From contig NZ_JXYA01000002.1 of NCBI RefSeq assembly GCF_000967655.1, positions 1 through 64,000 on the forward strand: a stretch of DNA of 64,000 nucleotides, written 5' to 3'. Every line of letters starts with the position of its first letter. Positions within the stretch are counted from its first letter, which is position 1. This DNA comes from Pseudoalteromonas rubra. GTDB lineage: Bacteria; Pseudomonadota; Gammaproteobacteria; Enterobacterales; Alteromonadaceae. Shown piece by piece: positions 1 to 8,279 of this stretch. Position numbers and translations under genes: made by a program. The notes under the pieces are model-generated. The model ran no database searches, was not told the DNA's origin, and worked only from the letters and a program-made list of their open reading frames with translations.

Positions 1-402
1 ACCAATGGGGTCCAGCTCTATACGCATATCGATCTGATTCTTACGAAGCTTCGGAAGCTTACGTTCAAAGGTGTTCTTACCGTTGGTGGATACTACAACT
101 TTGGTGTCTACTCTTTCATCTACATACTTGTTACGTAGAATTTTTAGCCCTTCATTCGGGTTCTTTGTCGATTTAGCTGCGCTTTGATTATTTGCTTTAT
201 TATATTCTCCACCAAGCCTTTCTAAATGATTGGTAACAGCCCACTCTACTGCATCATAAAAAGAGCTTTTCCCAAAGCCATTTGGAGCATAGAGCGCAAC
301 AAAGTTAGCAGGCTCTTCTCCATCATTTGTAAAATCAAAAGTTCCATCTGACTTTAACTGGTAGGCTCGAAACGCCTCAATCTCAACTTTTTTAATTTTC
401 AT
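1..402 (-). CDS. SMC/Rad50-type ATP-binding protein, N-terminal part (ABC-3C-like ATPase)
   Basis: The first 134 residues of an ABC/SMC-type ATPase are visible; the frame runs off the left edge. The N-terminus has the RecF/Rad50 layout: an opening beta strand (MKIKKVEIEAFRAY) followed by a Walker A P-loop APNGFGKSS at residues 39-47, with K45-S46 as the nucleotide-binding pair, and a helix FYDAVEWAV. Walker B and the signature motif lie outside the window. The ATG at 402 overlaps the end of the upstream gene by 11 bases, so translation is probably coupled. As the fourth gene of an operon with an MBL-fold protein, a protease and a small protein, it is inferred to be the ATPase of an ABC three-component conflict system. 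It could instead be an OLD/RecF-like ATPase. Family is fairly sure, role inferred. Confidence 0.82.
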   Translation of the reverse strand, partial: MKIKKVEIEAFRAYQLKSDGTFDFTNDGEEPANFVALYAPNGFGKSSFYDAVEWAVTNHLERLGGEYNKANNQSAAKSTKNPNEGLKILRNKYVDERVDTKVVVSTNGKNTFERKLPKLRKNQIDMRIELDPIG

Positions 403-931
403 TACTGTTCAAACTTTCAATTATTTTATCGATCATCAATGCTCGCTTATCTCTAGACTCGCTTTTAGAATCTAAAGGAGCGCCACGATAGTAGTTTTCT
501 AGATACGGTAAATCTTCATCTAGCTGGAATGATCGACTTTCAAGTGTTAGATCTGAACCCAATAACTGTTTCTCTAGCTCAATAATTAACTGTTCAATGT
601 CTGGGATTTCTTGAAAATCATCCAGTACTATTTTACGCGCAGAAAACTTGTTATTTTCGATTTCATATTTTTCCCATACGGGAATGCTTTCAACAGAAAC
701 AAACGCCAAATACATGTTCCAGGCATCAAAACCACCTGAGTGTTGATGATAGACGGCCATCATATTTTGGATAGATCGCCAATTTTCTATGATGTCATAT
801 GCCGTTTCACATACGCATACAATACAAGATATAAAAGAAAGACGATCATCAGAACGAAGCATATAAAACTGAATGTTTTCATGTTGGTTAGATAAAAATC
901 CTAGGTCAATTTCTTTAATTAATAATTTCAC
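392..931 (-). CDS. Unknown 179-aa protein, candidate middle component of an ABC-3C-like system
   Basis: I do not recognise this family from sequence. It is a soluble, acidic protein without signal peptide or membrane segment, with an aromatic-rich central part (residues 60-90) and a basic tail. The start is GTG at 931, lying inside the 3' end of the protease gene (17-base overlap); its own end overlaps the ATPase start by 11 bases. That placement, a small protein wedged between an effector-like protease and an SMC-like ATPase, is what the middle component (MC) of ABC-3C systems shows, so that role is inferred from position alone. Base composition is AT-rich like the rest of the operon. Confidence 0.6.
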   Translation of the reverse strand: MKLLIKEIDLGFLSNQHENIQFYMLRSDDRLSFISCIVCVCETAYDIIENWRSIQNMMAVYHQHSGGFDAWNMYLAFVSVESIPVWEKYEIENNKFSARKIVLDDFQEIPDIEQLIIELEKQLLGSDLTLESRSFQLDEDLPYLENYYRGAPLDSKSESRDKRALMIDKIIESLNSNEN

Positions 932-2237
932 TTAGCTTTTCTCTCAACAAATCCGATTGCGACTTACCTGATTGTAAGTTTGGATATTCATCTTCAATAT
1001 CTACTACGCATTTTTGGCGAAGACCTTCTAAATGGGTCAATTTAAAGCTTGTTAAGATCGCACTTTCTGATGAATCAATAACAGGAAATGGCCCCTGATT
1101 TGGCACAATAGAAATGTTACTTATAACGTTCTCTAGTCTAAATGATGGCGGCAATACCCTTGCTGCTGGTTCAGGAGAAGCAACTATCAAAGTCCCATCT
1201 TTATCTAAAAGCCTGCGAGCAGTTTTTAATAAGTCTTCCAAGCGACTGACCCAATTAGTGCCATTGCTTGTATATATCAACCGACGCTTCCGTTCTAAAC
1301 CTTTCAGATAAGCATCATCAGCCCCAGCTGATTGGTCAATCAACACACTAATCACTAAGAACTCCAAATATGCCACCCACAATTCATAGGTTTTAAGTTC
1401 CCCAATATTGCTAGGATCGACTAAAAGATCTGAATGATATCGTTCCATTACTTTATAAGGTGGAACCAAATCAGTATTGATTAAATAGTCTGCTGCTCTC
1501 CCAAGCTCTAGTTTAAGGTTAGATACGTTATTTTGATCAATAACATTAAACGTGAATATCCTGTCTCGCATATTTGAAAAGCACTCCAAATAGGCGGGGA
1601 TCATTGGTGCGCTTGAATACGCAGCAATTAATTCTTCGAACCTTGCTAGACTGTGGCACTGAGCACGACCATACTGTTGCTCGCTACCAGTACCATCCAT
1701 TTGAAACTCAACACCAACGAGCAATGGTTTCTCTTCTTTAATATGATAAACACCACCACCAGACATACCTCTAATCGTTGTTGTTCCAGGTCCACCATCA
1801 AGAAACATAATAATGAGGTCATTAGCCACACTAATCTTATGACCTGTATATTCTTTAATAGGATCCGAGGAGTCTCTCTCTGTTATCGGGAAGCCTACAA
1901 GGGTAAGTGGGGCAAGTTCAGTTAAGTCTGAAGCAGGTGCGCATTTTTGTGCTAATCGTTCCTGATAATCTACTTTTAAAATTGCATAATCATAACGGTC
2001 TGGCTCTGATTCATCCCACTCCGGAGGAATCAGCACAGATAAAACGGCAAGTCGATTATTTTGATAATCGTTAACAACAATTTCATCCTGATTCTCAGGA
2101 ATTACATGCGCAGCAGTTAGTACATAAGAATACTCTCGTGTAATTGCGTTTACTAATACGCCACTACCACCATTCACTTTGACACAGTATGACTTAATGA
2201 TTTCAGAGACTGTCATGTTAAAGTTGGATCTCCTCAT
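915..2237 (-). CDS. Trypsin-like serine protease with C-terminal adaptor-like region
   Basis: Residues about 18-205 form a chymotrypsin-fold (S1/S46-like) domain: TAAHV places the histidine at H44, DYAIL gives the aspartate D83, and GMSGGG gives nucleophile S159, a complete triad. No signal peptide is present, so it acts in the cytoplasm, which is unusual for secretory S1 proteases but normal for conflict-system effectors. Residues about 210-440 form a second, mostly helical region of unknown family; in ABC-3C systems variable effector domains are fused to a C-terminal coupling domain, and this would fit. The ATG at 2237 overlaps the upstream gene by 20 bases; an ATG at 2216, one base after the upstream stop and 13 bases after AGGAG, is an equally possible start. 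Next gene overlaps by 17 bases. Confidence 0.82.
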   Translation of the reverse strand: MRRSNFNMTVSEIIKSYCVKVNGGSGVLVNAITREYSYVLTAAHVIPENQDEIVVNDYQNNRLAVLSVLIPPEWDESEPDRYDYAILKVDYQERLAQKCAPASDLTELAPLTLVGFPITERDSSDPIKEYTGHKISVANDLIIMFLDGGPGTTTIRGMSGGGVYHIKEEKPLLVGVEFQMDGTGSEQQYGRAQCHSLARFEELIAAYSSAPMIPAYLECFSNMRDRIFTFNVIDQNNVSNLKLELGRAADYLINTDLVPPYKVMERYHSDLLVDPSNIGELKTYELWVAYLEFLVISVLIDQSAGADDAYLKGLERKRRLIYTSNGTNWVSRLEDLLKTARRLLDKDGTLIVASPEPAARVLPPSFRLENVISNISIVPNQGPFPVIDSSESAILTSFKLTHLEGLRQKCVVDIEDEYPNLQSGKSQSDLLREKLSEIIN

Positions 2238-3270
2238 CCAGCGCTTCTAGTCGAGAGCCATAGTGTTGTATTTCATGGTCTAAGAGCAATGGTTTGATCA
2301 CATCGCTGTAATTGAAACAAATCTGACCGTCTGTATCCTTGATAATCCTGGCGATGGTTCTTTTGTTTGGCAGGCCATGCTTCGAGCCATTGGTCGAAAT
2401 TACGTAACGAGATGATTGGAGTAAGGAAAGAAACTCAGAACTAGTATTATATTGGCTACCATGATGTGAAACCTTCACAAGGTCAAGGTGAAGCTTATTT
2501 GTCTCATCAAAGCCTAGTTCTTTGAGACGCTCCACTACGACTTGGTCATGAGCGTCTCCAAGAAAGAGCATTTTTGTATTATCTACTTCCAACAAAAAAG
2601 CGATTGAACTGCCATTGTAAACGGATGAATCTGACTCAAATTCGTCTGCTGCCCAAATTTCTTCTAGAGAAAGAGCATAATCATTGTCGTGAGCAGCTGT
2701 AGCACCTGACTCAACTTCAGAAGGCCATTTATGTAATAACCTCTCTAACTGACTTCGCTCGGGAGACAAAACTTTCAATGTGAACGGGCCAACAGTATGG
2801 ACTTGTCCGGCTAATACTAGAGAAGAGCGATTACATCCTATTTCACAAAGCAGTGTTTCAAGCTCTTTTCCCTGGCGGACACTTGTTTTTGGAGAATCGT
2901 CTGTCAATAGAACATTATTCTCTGGTATCTCAGGAGCACGAAAATGTTGTGTAATCAATCGAGATGAGTTGAACCAGATAGACTTAACGAGGTCACATAA
3001 GTAACCAGGTGCTTCAAAAGCTTTTATCAAGCCATGAATATGGTCGTCATCAATATGAGTTAATACCGCAAGATCAATATTCTGACCTTTGCTTTTAAGC
3101 TCATCTAGCGCTCGGCAAAGTGCCCCAGCATAACGCTGCCTCGGACCATATTTAAAGGTCGTTGATGTACCTCCATCAATTAAAATATTGGTAGTACCTG
3201 AAGCACCCTCATAACTAACTAAAATGCAATCTCCATGATTTGCTTCAAGAACCCTAACAGAAACCCCCAT
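2218..3270 (-). CDS. Metallo-beta-lactamase-fold hydrolase, ComEC/Rec2-like
   Basis: A 350-aa cytoplasmic MBL-fold protein. The metal motif reads THIDDDH at residues 71-77 (H72, D74, D76, H77), the ThxDxDHxxG version seen in the ComEC/Rec2 nuclease-like branch; FLGDAHD supplies the later aspartate and VSHHGS the last histidine loop, also typical of that branch. There are no membrane segments, so it is a stand-alone domain rather than ComEC itself. The start ATG at 3270 has a clear AAGGAG six bases upstream, and it is the first gene of the operon. Cytoplasmic ComEC-like MBL proteins paired with trypsin-like proteases are known from defence loci such as type I AVAST. Nuclease activity is inferred from the family. 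Confidence 0.85.
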   Translation of the reverse strand: MGVSVRVLEANHGDCILVSYEGASGTTNILIDGGTSTTFKYGPRQRYAGALCRALDELKSKGQNIDLAVLTHIDDDHIHGLIKAFEAPGYLCDLVKSIWFNSSRLITQHFRAPEIPENNVLLTDDSPKTSVRQGKELETLLCEIGCNRSSLVLAGQVHTVGPFTLKVLSPERSQLERLLHKWPSEVESGATAAHDNDYALSLEEIWAADEFESDSSVYNGSSIAFLLEVDNTKMLFLGDAHDQVVVERLKELGFDETNKLHLDLVKVSHHGSQYNTSSEFLSLLQSSRYVISTNGSKHGLPNKRTIARIIKDTDGQICFNYSDVIKPLLLDHEIQHYGSRLEALDEEIQL

Positions 3271-3321
3271 AACTACTCCTTATCTTTAGTAGCGATTTTA
3301 CTGTTCACTTAATGGTGCATG

Positions 3322-3327
3322 AATATA
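3322..3327 (-). promoter_or_regulatory. Candidate -10 element of the ABC-3C-like operon
   Basis: On the minus strand the bases read TATATT, preceded by TTGTGG, about 50 bases upstream of the MBL ATG. The -35 region falls inside the palindrome at 3342-3364. Read by eye; no other good -10 lies between here and the start codon. Confidence 0.4.
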
Positions 3328-3341
3328 CCACAAAGTTCATA

Positions 3342-3364
3342 GAAATCGATTTGAAATTGATTTC
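3342..3364. promoter_or_regulatory. 23-bp palindrome, candidate operator of the ABC-3C-like operon
   Basis: The arms GAAATCGATTT and AAATTGATTTC are inverted copies around a central G with a single mismatched pair. The site covers the expected -35 region of the promoter whose -10 is at 3322-3327, so a bound dimeric repressor would block transcription. No HTH regulator gene is visible nearby in the window; one could lie past the left edge. Confidence 0.5.
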
Positions 3365-3724
3365 ATTGGCATTTTACTGAATAGGTTTACAGTAGGAAAA
3401 TCCGATTAACCTAGCGATTTAAATAACTTTCTTTATAGATTAGCCCAACTCAGCACCAACAGAAACAACGCGCTTTGTTGCAAGGGAGCGTCATAGACAC
3501 TAAAAGTGTGATTGTGCACACTACCGCCCTCACGTTACCAAAGCTTAATACGTCTGATAAAACCATCACATCAGCACTCTTTACGACACATCTAGACCAG
3601 TCATCAAGGCGTGGTGGCATTAGCAAATTTGGGGTAATTCAATGCAAGCTGTCGATGAAGAGCATTTGTTCTAACTGGATTTGGAGCACAAACGACTGAC
3701 ACCTAAACCCCCGCCTTTAACACA
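3365..3724. other. Gene-poor stretch between the AT-rich operon and core genes
   Basis: Together with the promoter region this makes about 540 bases (3271-3811) without a recognisable gene. A plus-strand frame of 74 codons starting from TTG at 3475 resembles no family I know and has no Shine-Dalgarno sequence. The stretch may be the decayed edge of a horizontally acquired block, since it lies at the join between AT-rich and normal composition, but no integrase, transposase or tRNA remnant could be identified. Confidence 0.4.
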
Positions 3725-3768
3725 TAAAAAACCGTCAGATTAAGCTGTACTAGCCAAATCCGACAGTT
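3725..3768 (-). terminator. Intrinsic terminator after the DUF465 gene
   Basis: On the minus strand an 11-bp stem (AACTGTCGGAT with ATCTGACGGTT, including two G-U pairs) closes a 17-base loop and is followed by a run of six T. It lies about 45 bases after the stop of the gene at 3812-4063. Confidence 0.65.
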
Positions 3769-3809
3769 CAAGTTAAGTCTTATTCAAGTTAAGTCTTATT
3801 CAAGTTAAG
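3767..3809. repeat. 16-bp tandem repeat, 2.7 copies
   Basis: The unit TTCAAGTTAAGTCTTA occurs perfectly at 3767-3782 and 3783-3798, with an 11-base third copy at 3799-3809. It lies immediately after the stop codon of the DUF465 gene and before its terminator, so it is transcribed but not translated. Confidence 0.85.
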
Positions 3810-3811
3810 AC

Positions 3812-4063
3812 TTAAGCAACAGTCTGTGCTTTCTTAATAATAGAAAACAGCTGGTCTTTTAGATGAAGGCGCTGCTTTTTCAGTGACTCAAGATAGTCAT
3901 CAGAGGTGTTCTCTGCGCCGGTTTCAATGCGATGTACTTCGTGATCGCACTCGTGGTACTCCTTGAACAGGCGAGCGAAATGCGCGTCGTTCATTTTCAG
4001 GTGGTGGATCTCGTCTTTATATTCAGGAAATTCGTGGTGTAAGTCATGTTTTTCAATTGTCAT
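3812..4063 (-). CDS. YdcH-like DUF465 small protein
   Basis: An 83-aa highly charged helical protein of the DUF465 (YdcH) family: the central HFARLFKEYHECDHEVHRIE and the later LKKQRLHLKDQLF are the two helices expected to form an antiparallel hairpin. Histidines are frequent in the N-terminal third. Function in the family is unknown; homologues are abundant small cytoplasmic proteins of proteobacteria. It lies 13 bases downstream of the TraR/DksA-like gene and is likely cotranscribed with it, ending at the terminator 3725-3768. The start ATG has an AAAGGA sequence about eight bases upstream. Confidence 0.85.
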   Translation of the reverse strand: MTIEKHDLHHEFPEYKDEIHHLKMNDAHFARLFKEYHECDHEVHRIETGAENTSDDYLESLKKQRLHLKDQLFSIIKKAQTVA

Positions 4064-4076
4064 AATATGGTCCTTT

Positions 4077-4391
4077 CTATTTTGCGCATTTAATACAAGT
4101 CGTTGTGTAAGGCAGAGCGTTTAAGCGCTGCGGATTGATTTGTTCTTCACAGTGCTGACACAGGCCATAAACCCCCTGCTCTATTCGCAATATCGCGTTA
4201 TTGACCATCTCCAGCTCTTGCTTGGCTTCTTGATGAATTTCATCCAGTACATCGTCGTTTTCGCGCTCTGTGTTTTGCTCTGCGAAGTTGGCCGACCGCC
4301 CCTTTTTGAAATCGGCTTCAATGGCGGCTATCCGTTGACTCAGTTCATTTTGTTTGGATTTGAGAAAACTTGTTATTTGGTCAGCAGTCAT
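4077..4391 (-). CDS. TraR/DksA-family zinc-finger protein
   Basis: A 104-aa protein with a long coiled-coil N-terminal half and a C-terminal C4 zinc finger (CQHC, then TCIKC), the layout of TraR/DksA-type secondary-channel RNA polymerase regulators. The helical part is shorter than in true DksA, so it is a paralogue rather than the housekeeping protein. The start is set to ATG 4391 because AAGGAGA lies five bases before it; a longer frame from 4418 has no such signal. It follows greA, another secondary-channel factor, after a terminator. Function as a transcription modulator is inferred from the family. Confidence 0.82.
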   Translation of the reverse strand: MTADQITSFLKSKQNELSQRIAAIEADFKKGRSANFAEQNTERENDDVLDEIHQEAKQELEMVNNAILRIEQGVYGLCQHCEEQINPQRLNALPYTTTCIKCAK

Positions 4392-4472
4392 GATGTTCTC
4401 CTTTGTTAAACTCATCATAACGCGCAGCTTTTATGGCTCTTTGATCTGGCACAAGGTTAGGGAGTGGGCAAT

Positions 4473-4500
4473 AAAAAACCCGACACTGGGTCGGGTTTTT
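4473..4500. terminator. Bidirectional-looking intrinsic terminator after greA
   Basis: Stem AAAAACCCGAC / GTCGGGTTTTT with a short loop, with T runs on either strand. It lies 22 bases after the greA stop and should end the carA-carB-greA transcript. Confidence 0.85.
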
Positions 4501-4521
4501 GGTGCTATAGGTTAGACAAAT

Positions 4522-4998
4522 CTAGACATATTCAACTTCGATGATGTCGTATTCAACGCTACCGTTTGGAGTTTGAATGGTCACTGAATCATCCAGTTCT
4601 TTACCGATCAGACCACGCGCAATGGGCGAGTTAACCGAGATCAGATTGTTTTTAATATCTGCCTCGTCGTCACCCACTATCTTGTAAGTCACTTCTTCAT
4701 CGGTATCGACATTGACTATGGTCACCGTGCTGCCGAAGATCACTTTGCCATTGTTTGCCATTTTAGTGACGTCAATAACCTGTGATGTAGACAGCTTGGC
4801 TTCAATTTCCTGGATGCGGCCTTCGCAGAATCCCTGCTGCTCACGTGCAGCGTGGTACTCGGCGTTTTCTTTCAGATCGCCGTGCTCACGCGCTTCCGCG
4901 ATATCGGCAACGATCTTAGGACGGACGACTTTCTTTAAATGGTTCAGTTCTTCACGAAGCATTTCTTCGCCTCGTACTGTCATCGGAATTGATTGCAT
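4522..4998 (-). CDS. greA: Transcription elongation factor GreA
   Basis: A 158-aa protein, the normal length of GreA. It enters the RNA polymerase secondary channel and stimulates cleavage of backtracked transcripts. The N-terminal coiled coil ([16 protein letters not shown] to about residue 75) carries the conserved acidic tip region around [18 protein letters not shown] (the D and E that coordinate magnesium), and the C-terminal FKBP-like domain contains [12 protein letters not shown] and [10 protein letters not shown]. It lies 45 bases downstream of carB, in the same direction, and ahead of a strong terminator, so it is probably the last gene of the car transcript as in many gammaproteobacteria. 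Confidence 0.97.
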   Translation of the reverse strand: MQSIPMTVRGEEMLREELNHLKKVVRPKIVADIAEAREHGDLKENAEYHAAREQQGFCEGRIQEIEAKLSTSQVIDVTKMANNGKVIFGSTVTIVNVDTDEEVTYKIVGDDEADIKNNLISVNSPIARGLIGKELDDSVTIQTPNGSVEYDIIEVEYV

Positions 4999-5043
4999 AG
5001 TATCTCACTCATTGCCAGGGCTTGCGCCCTGGCCTTGTTCTTC

Positions 5044-8000
5044 TTAGTTCAAACGCTGGTGTAGCTCCTGAACAGAGTTTACAGAACTTCTGTCGTCAGC
5101 CTCATTGGCTGTACAGTTTGCAAACGCTGCGTTGAGCGTAGTGGTGTAGTTAGTCTTATGCTGAAGTGCACCACGACGTAACACCTTCGAATCTTCGATG
5201 GCCTGACGGCCTTCTGTGGTATTCACAATGTAGCTGTACTCACCGTTCTTGATGCGGTCAAGAATGTGTGGACGACCTTCAAATACCTTGTTTACGCGAC
5301 GTACTTCGATGCCGGCGTCTTCCAGAGCTTGTGCTGTACCTTTGGTGGCATCCAGCTCAAAGCCAATGGCTTTCATGGTCTTAGCCAGCTCTACAACACG
5401 TGCCTTGTCACCATTGCGAACAGATAGTAGCGCGCGACCACCACGTGGTAAAGCGTTTGATGCACCTAATTGCGCTTTTGCGAAGGCTTCGGCGAAGTTT
5501 TCACCAACACCCATCACTTCACCCGTTGAACGCATCTCTGGGCCACGCATTGGGTCAACACCCTGGAACTTAGCAAATGGCAGTACCACTTCTTTTACGC
5601 TGTAGTAAGGCGGGATAACTTCTTTCGTCACGCCCTGGCTTTCCAGTGACTGGCCTACCATACAACGCGCCGCCACTTTTGCCAGTGCAACACCAGTTGC
5701 TTTAGAAACAAACGGTACAGTACGCGCAGCACGTGGGTTCACTTCAATCAGGTAAACCTCGCCATCTTTCACAGCAAACTGAGTATTCATCAGACCAACC
5801 ACGCCCAGCTCAAGTGCCATGTCACGCACTTGCTTGCGCATTACGTCCTGGATTTCCTGAGACAGAGAGTGCGCAGGCAATGAACAAGCAGAGTCACCAG
5901 AGTGAACACCGGCTTGCTCAATGTGCTCCATGATACCGCCAATAATGACGTTCTCACCATCACAAATCGCGTCAACGTCTACTTCGATGGCGTCATCCAG
6001 GAAGCGGTCCAGCAGAACTGGCGCTTCGTTAGACACAGATACCGCTTCGGTCATGTAACGACGCAAATCATCTTCGTCATACACGATTTCCATCGCGCGG
6101 CCACCCAGTACATAAGAAGGACGTACAACCAGCGGGAAGCCGATTTCCTGAGATTTTGCTACCGCTTCTTCCAGTGACGTTACCGTCGCGTTTTCAGGTT
6201 GAAGCAGGTCAAGACGCTCAACCAGCTGCTGGAAGCGCTCACGGTCTTCGGCACGGTCAATCGCGTCTGGTGAAGTACCAATTACTGGCACACCATTCGC
6301 TTCAAGGTCACGGGCCAGTTTCAGTGGTGTCTGACCACCGTACTGAACGATTACCCCTTTTGGCTTTTCAACGCGTACGATTTCAAGTACGTCTTCCAGC
6401 GTGATTGGCTCGAAGAACAGACGGTCTGAGGTATCGTAGTCAGTTGAAACCGTTTCAGGGTTACAGTTAACCATGATGGTCTCGTAGCCGTCTTCACGCA
6501 TTGCCAGCGCGGCGTGTACACAGCAGTAATCGAACTCGATGCCCTGACCGATACGGTTAGGACCACCACCGATCACCATGATTTTGTCTTTGTCAGACGG
6601 TGCGGCTTCACACTCTTCATCGTAAGATGAGTACATGTAAGCGGTGTCTGAGCTGAATTCTGCAGCACAGGTATCTACACGCTTATAAACCGGCAGGATA
6701 TCCAGCTGGTGACGCTTTTTGCGAATTTCTTTTTCAGATACACCGGCAATCTCAGCGATACGCGGATCTGAGAAACCTTTACGCTTAAGGCGGCGCAGGA
6801 AGTCTTTGTTCAGACCAGCCATGCCCACTTCAGCGATGGTTGCTTCGTCTTTCAGAATGTCTTCAATCTGAACCAGGTACCAGCGGTCAACTTTGGTCAG
6901 CTCGAACACTTCTTCTACGCTCATGCCGTGACGCATTGCATCGGCAATGTACCAGATACGCTCAGCGCCTGGCTCACGTAGCTCGCGAATGATGGTTTCT
7001 TTGGCTTTCGGGTCGTCCAGTGCCACAATTGGGTTCAGACCTGTTGCGCCTACTTCCAGACCGCGTAGAGCTTTTTGTAGTGATTCTTGCTGGTTACGAC
7101 CAATGGCCATCACCTCACCCACCGACTTCATTTGGGTAGTCAGACGGTCGTTAGCGCCGGCAAACTTCTCAAAGTTAAAGCGTGGGATCTTAGTCACAAC
7201 GTAATCGATTGACGGCTCGAATGACGCAGGGGTTGCACCGCCTGTGATGTCATTTTGTAGCTCGTCCAGGGTATAACCCACTGCCAGCTTAGCTGCAATT
7301 TTAGCGATCGGGAAACCGGTTGCTTTTGAGGCCAGTGCAGATGAGCGTGATACACGCGGGTTCATTTCAATGATAACCATACGGCCATCATCCGGGTTAA
7401 CACCGAACTGAACGTTTGAACCACCGGTTTCTACGCCAATCTCACGCAGTACCGCCATCGAGGCGTTACGCATGATCTGATATTCTTTATCAGTCAGGGT
7501 TTGTGCCGGTGCTACTGTGATTGAGTCGCCCGTGTGAACACCCATAGGGTCGAAGTTTTCGATAGAACACACAATGATGCAGTTGTCGTTTTTGTCACGC
7601 ACCACTTCCATTTCGTATTCTTTCCAGCCCAGTAAGCTTTCATCGATCAGTAGCTCGTTGGTTGGAGACAAGTCCAGACCACGGGTACAGATTTCGTCAA
7701 ACTCTTCCATGTTATAGGCAACACCACCACCGGTACCACCCATAGTGAAAGAAGGACGAATGATACACGGGAAGCCGATACGCGACAGTACGTCGTGCGC
7801 TTCATCCATTGAGTGGGCGATCTCTGCGCGAGGACACTCAAGGCCAATGTTCTTCATTGCCGCGTCGAAACGTTCACGGTTTTCTGCTTTATCGATGGCA
7901 TCTGCGGTTGCACCGATCAGCTCAACACCGTGCTTAGCCAGTACGCCATGCTTGTCCAGGTCAAGCGCACAGTTTAGGGCAGTCTGACCACCCATAGTTG

Positions 8001-8262
8001 GCAGTACGGCATCTGGCTTTTCTTTTTCAATGATTTTTTCAACCACTTCCCAGTGAATTGGCTCGATGTAAGTTGCATCTGCCATTTCCGGGTCAGTCAT
8101 GATGGTTGCCGGGTTTGAGTTCACCAGAATAACCCGGTAGCCCTCTTCTCTTAGCGCTTTACACGCCTGAGCACCAGAGTAGTCAAACTCACAGGCTTGG
8201 CCGATGACGATTGGGCCTGCGCCCAGGATCAGTATGCTGTTTAAGTCGGTACGTTTTGGCAT
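5044..8262 (-). CDS. carB: Carbamoyl-phosphate synthase large subunit
   Basis: A 1072-aa protein of full family length. It makes carbamoyl phosphate from bicarbonate, ammonia (channelled from CarA) and two ATP, feeding pyrimidine and arginine synthesis. The two homologous halves are plain: each begins with an ATP-grasp N-lobe ([20 protein letters not shown] near residue 12; [20 protein letters not shown] near 560), and each holds the EVNPR / EMNPR magnesium-binding motif. The C-terminal MGS-like allosteric domain (from about residue 935) would bind UMP or ornithine. The gene starts 17 bases after carA, so the two subunits are co-expressed. Nothing is truncated. Confidence 0.98.
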   Translation of the reverse strand: MPKRTDLNSILILGAGPIVIGQACEFDYSGAQACKALREEGYRVILVNSNPATIMTDPEMADATYIEPIHWEVVEKIIEKEKPDAVLPTMGGQTALNCALDLDKHGVLAKHGVELIGATADAIDKAENRERFDAAMKNIGLECPRAEIAHSMDEAHDVLSRIGFPCIIRPSFTMGGTGGGVAYNMEEFDEICTRGLDLSPTNELLIDESLLGWKEYEMEVVRDKNDNCIIVCSIENFDPMGVHTGDSITVAPAQTLTDKEYQIMRNASMAVLREIGVETGGSNVQFGVNPDDGRMVIIEMNPRVSRSSALASKATGFPIAKIAAKLAVGYTLDELQNDITGGATPASFEPSIDYVVTKIPRFNFEKFAGANDRLTTQMKSVGEVMAIGRNQQESLQKALRGLEVGATGLNPIVALDDPKAKETIIRELREPGAERIWYIADAMRHGMSVEEVFELTKVDRWYLVQIEDILKDEATIAEVGMAGLNKDFLRRLKRKGFSDPRIAEIAGVSEKEIRKKRHQLDILPVYKRVDTCAAEFSSDTAYMYSSYDEECEAAPSDKDKIMVIGGGPNRIGQGIEFDYCCVHAALAMREDGYETIMVNCNPETVSTDYDTSDRLFFEPITLEDVLEIVRVEKPKGVIVQYGGQTPLKLARDLEANGVPVIGTSPDAIDRAEDRERFQQLVERLDLLQPENATVTSLEEAVAKSQEIGFPLVVRPSYVLGGRAMEIVYDEDDLRRYMTEAVSVSNEAPVLLDRFLDDAIEVDVDAICDGENVIIGGIMEHIEQAGVHSGDSACSLPAHSLSQEIQDVMRKQVRDMALELGVVGLMNTQFAVKDGEVYLIEVNPRAARTVPFVSKATGVALAKVAARCMVGQSLESQGVTKEVIPPYYSVKEVVLPFAKFQGVDPMRGPEMRSTGEVMGVGENFAEAFAKAQLGASNALPRGGRALLSVRNGDKARVVELAKTMKAIGFELDATKGTAQALEDAGIEVRRVNKVFEGRPHILDRIKNGEYSYIVNTTEGRQAIEDSKVLRRGALQHKTNYTTTLNAAFANCTANEADDRSSVNSVQELHQRLN

Positions 8263-8279
8263 TGTTACTCCGGTTCTAA

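Noticed and set aside
3475..3699. 74-codon plus-strand frame between the island and the DUF465 gene
   Set aside because: Starts at TTG without ribosome binding site, shows no recognisable family and no codon-like periodicity by eye; treated as chance.
3767..3809. CRISPR array
   Set aside because: Repeats are 16 bases, directly adjacent and without spacers; this is a simple tandem repeat.
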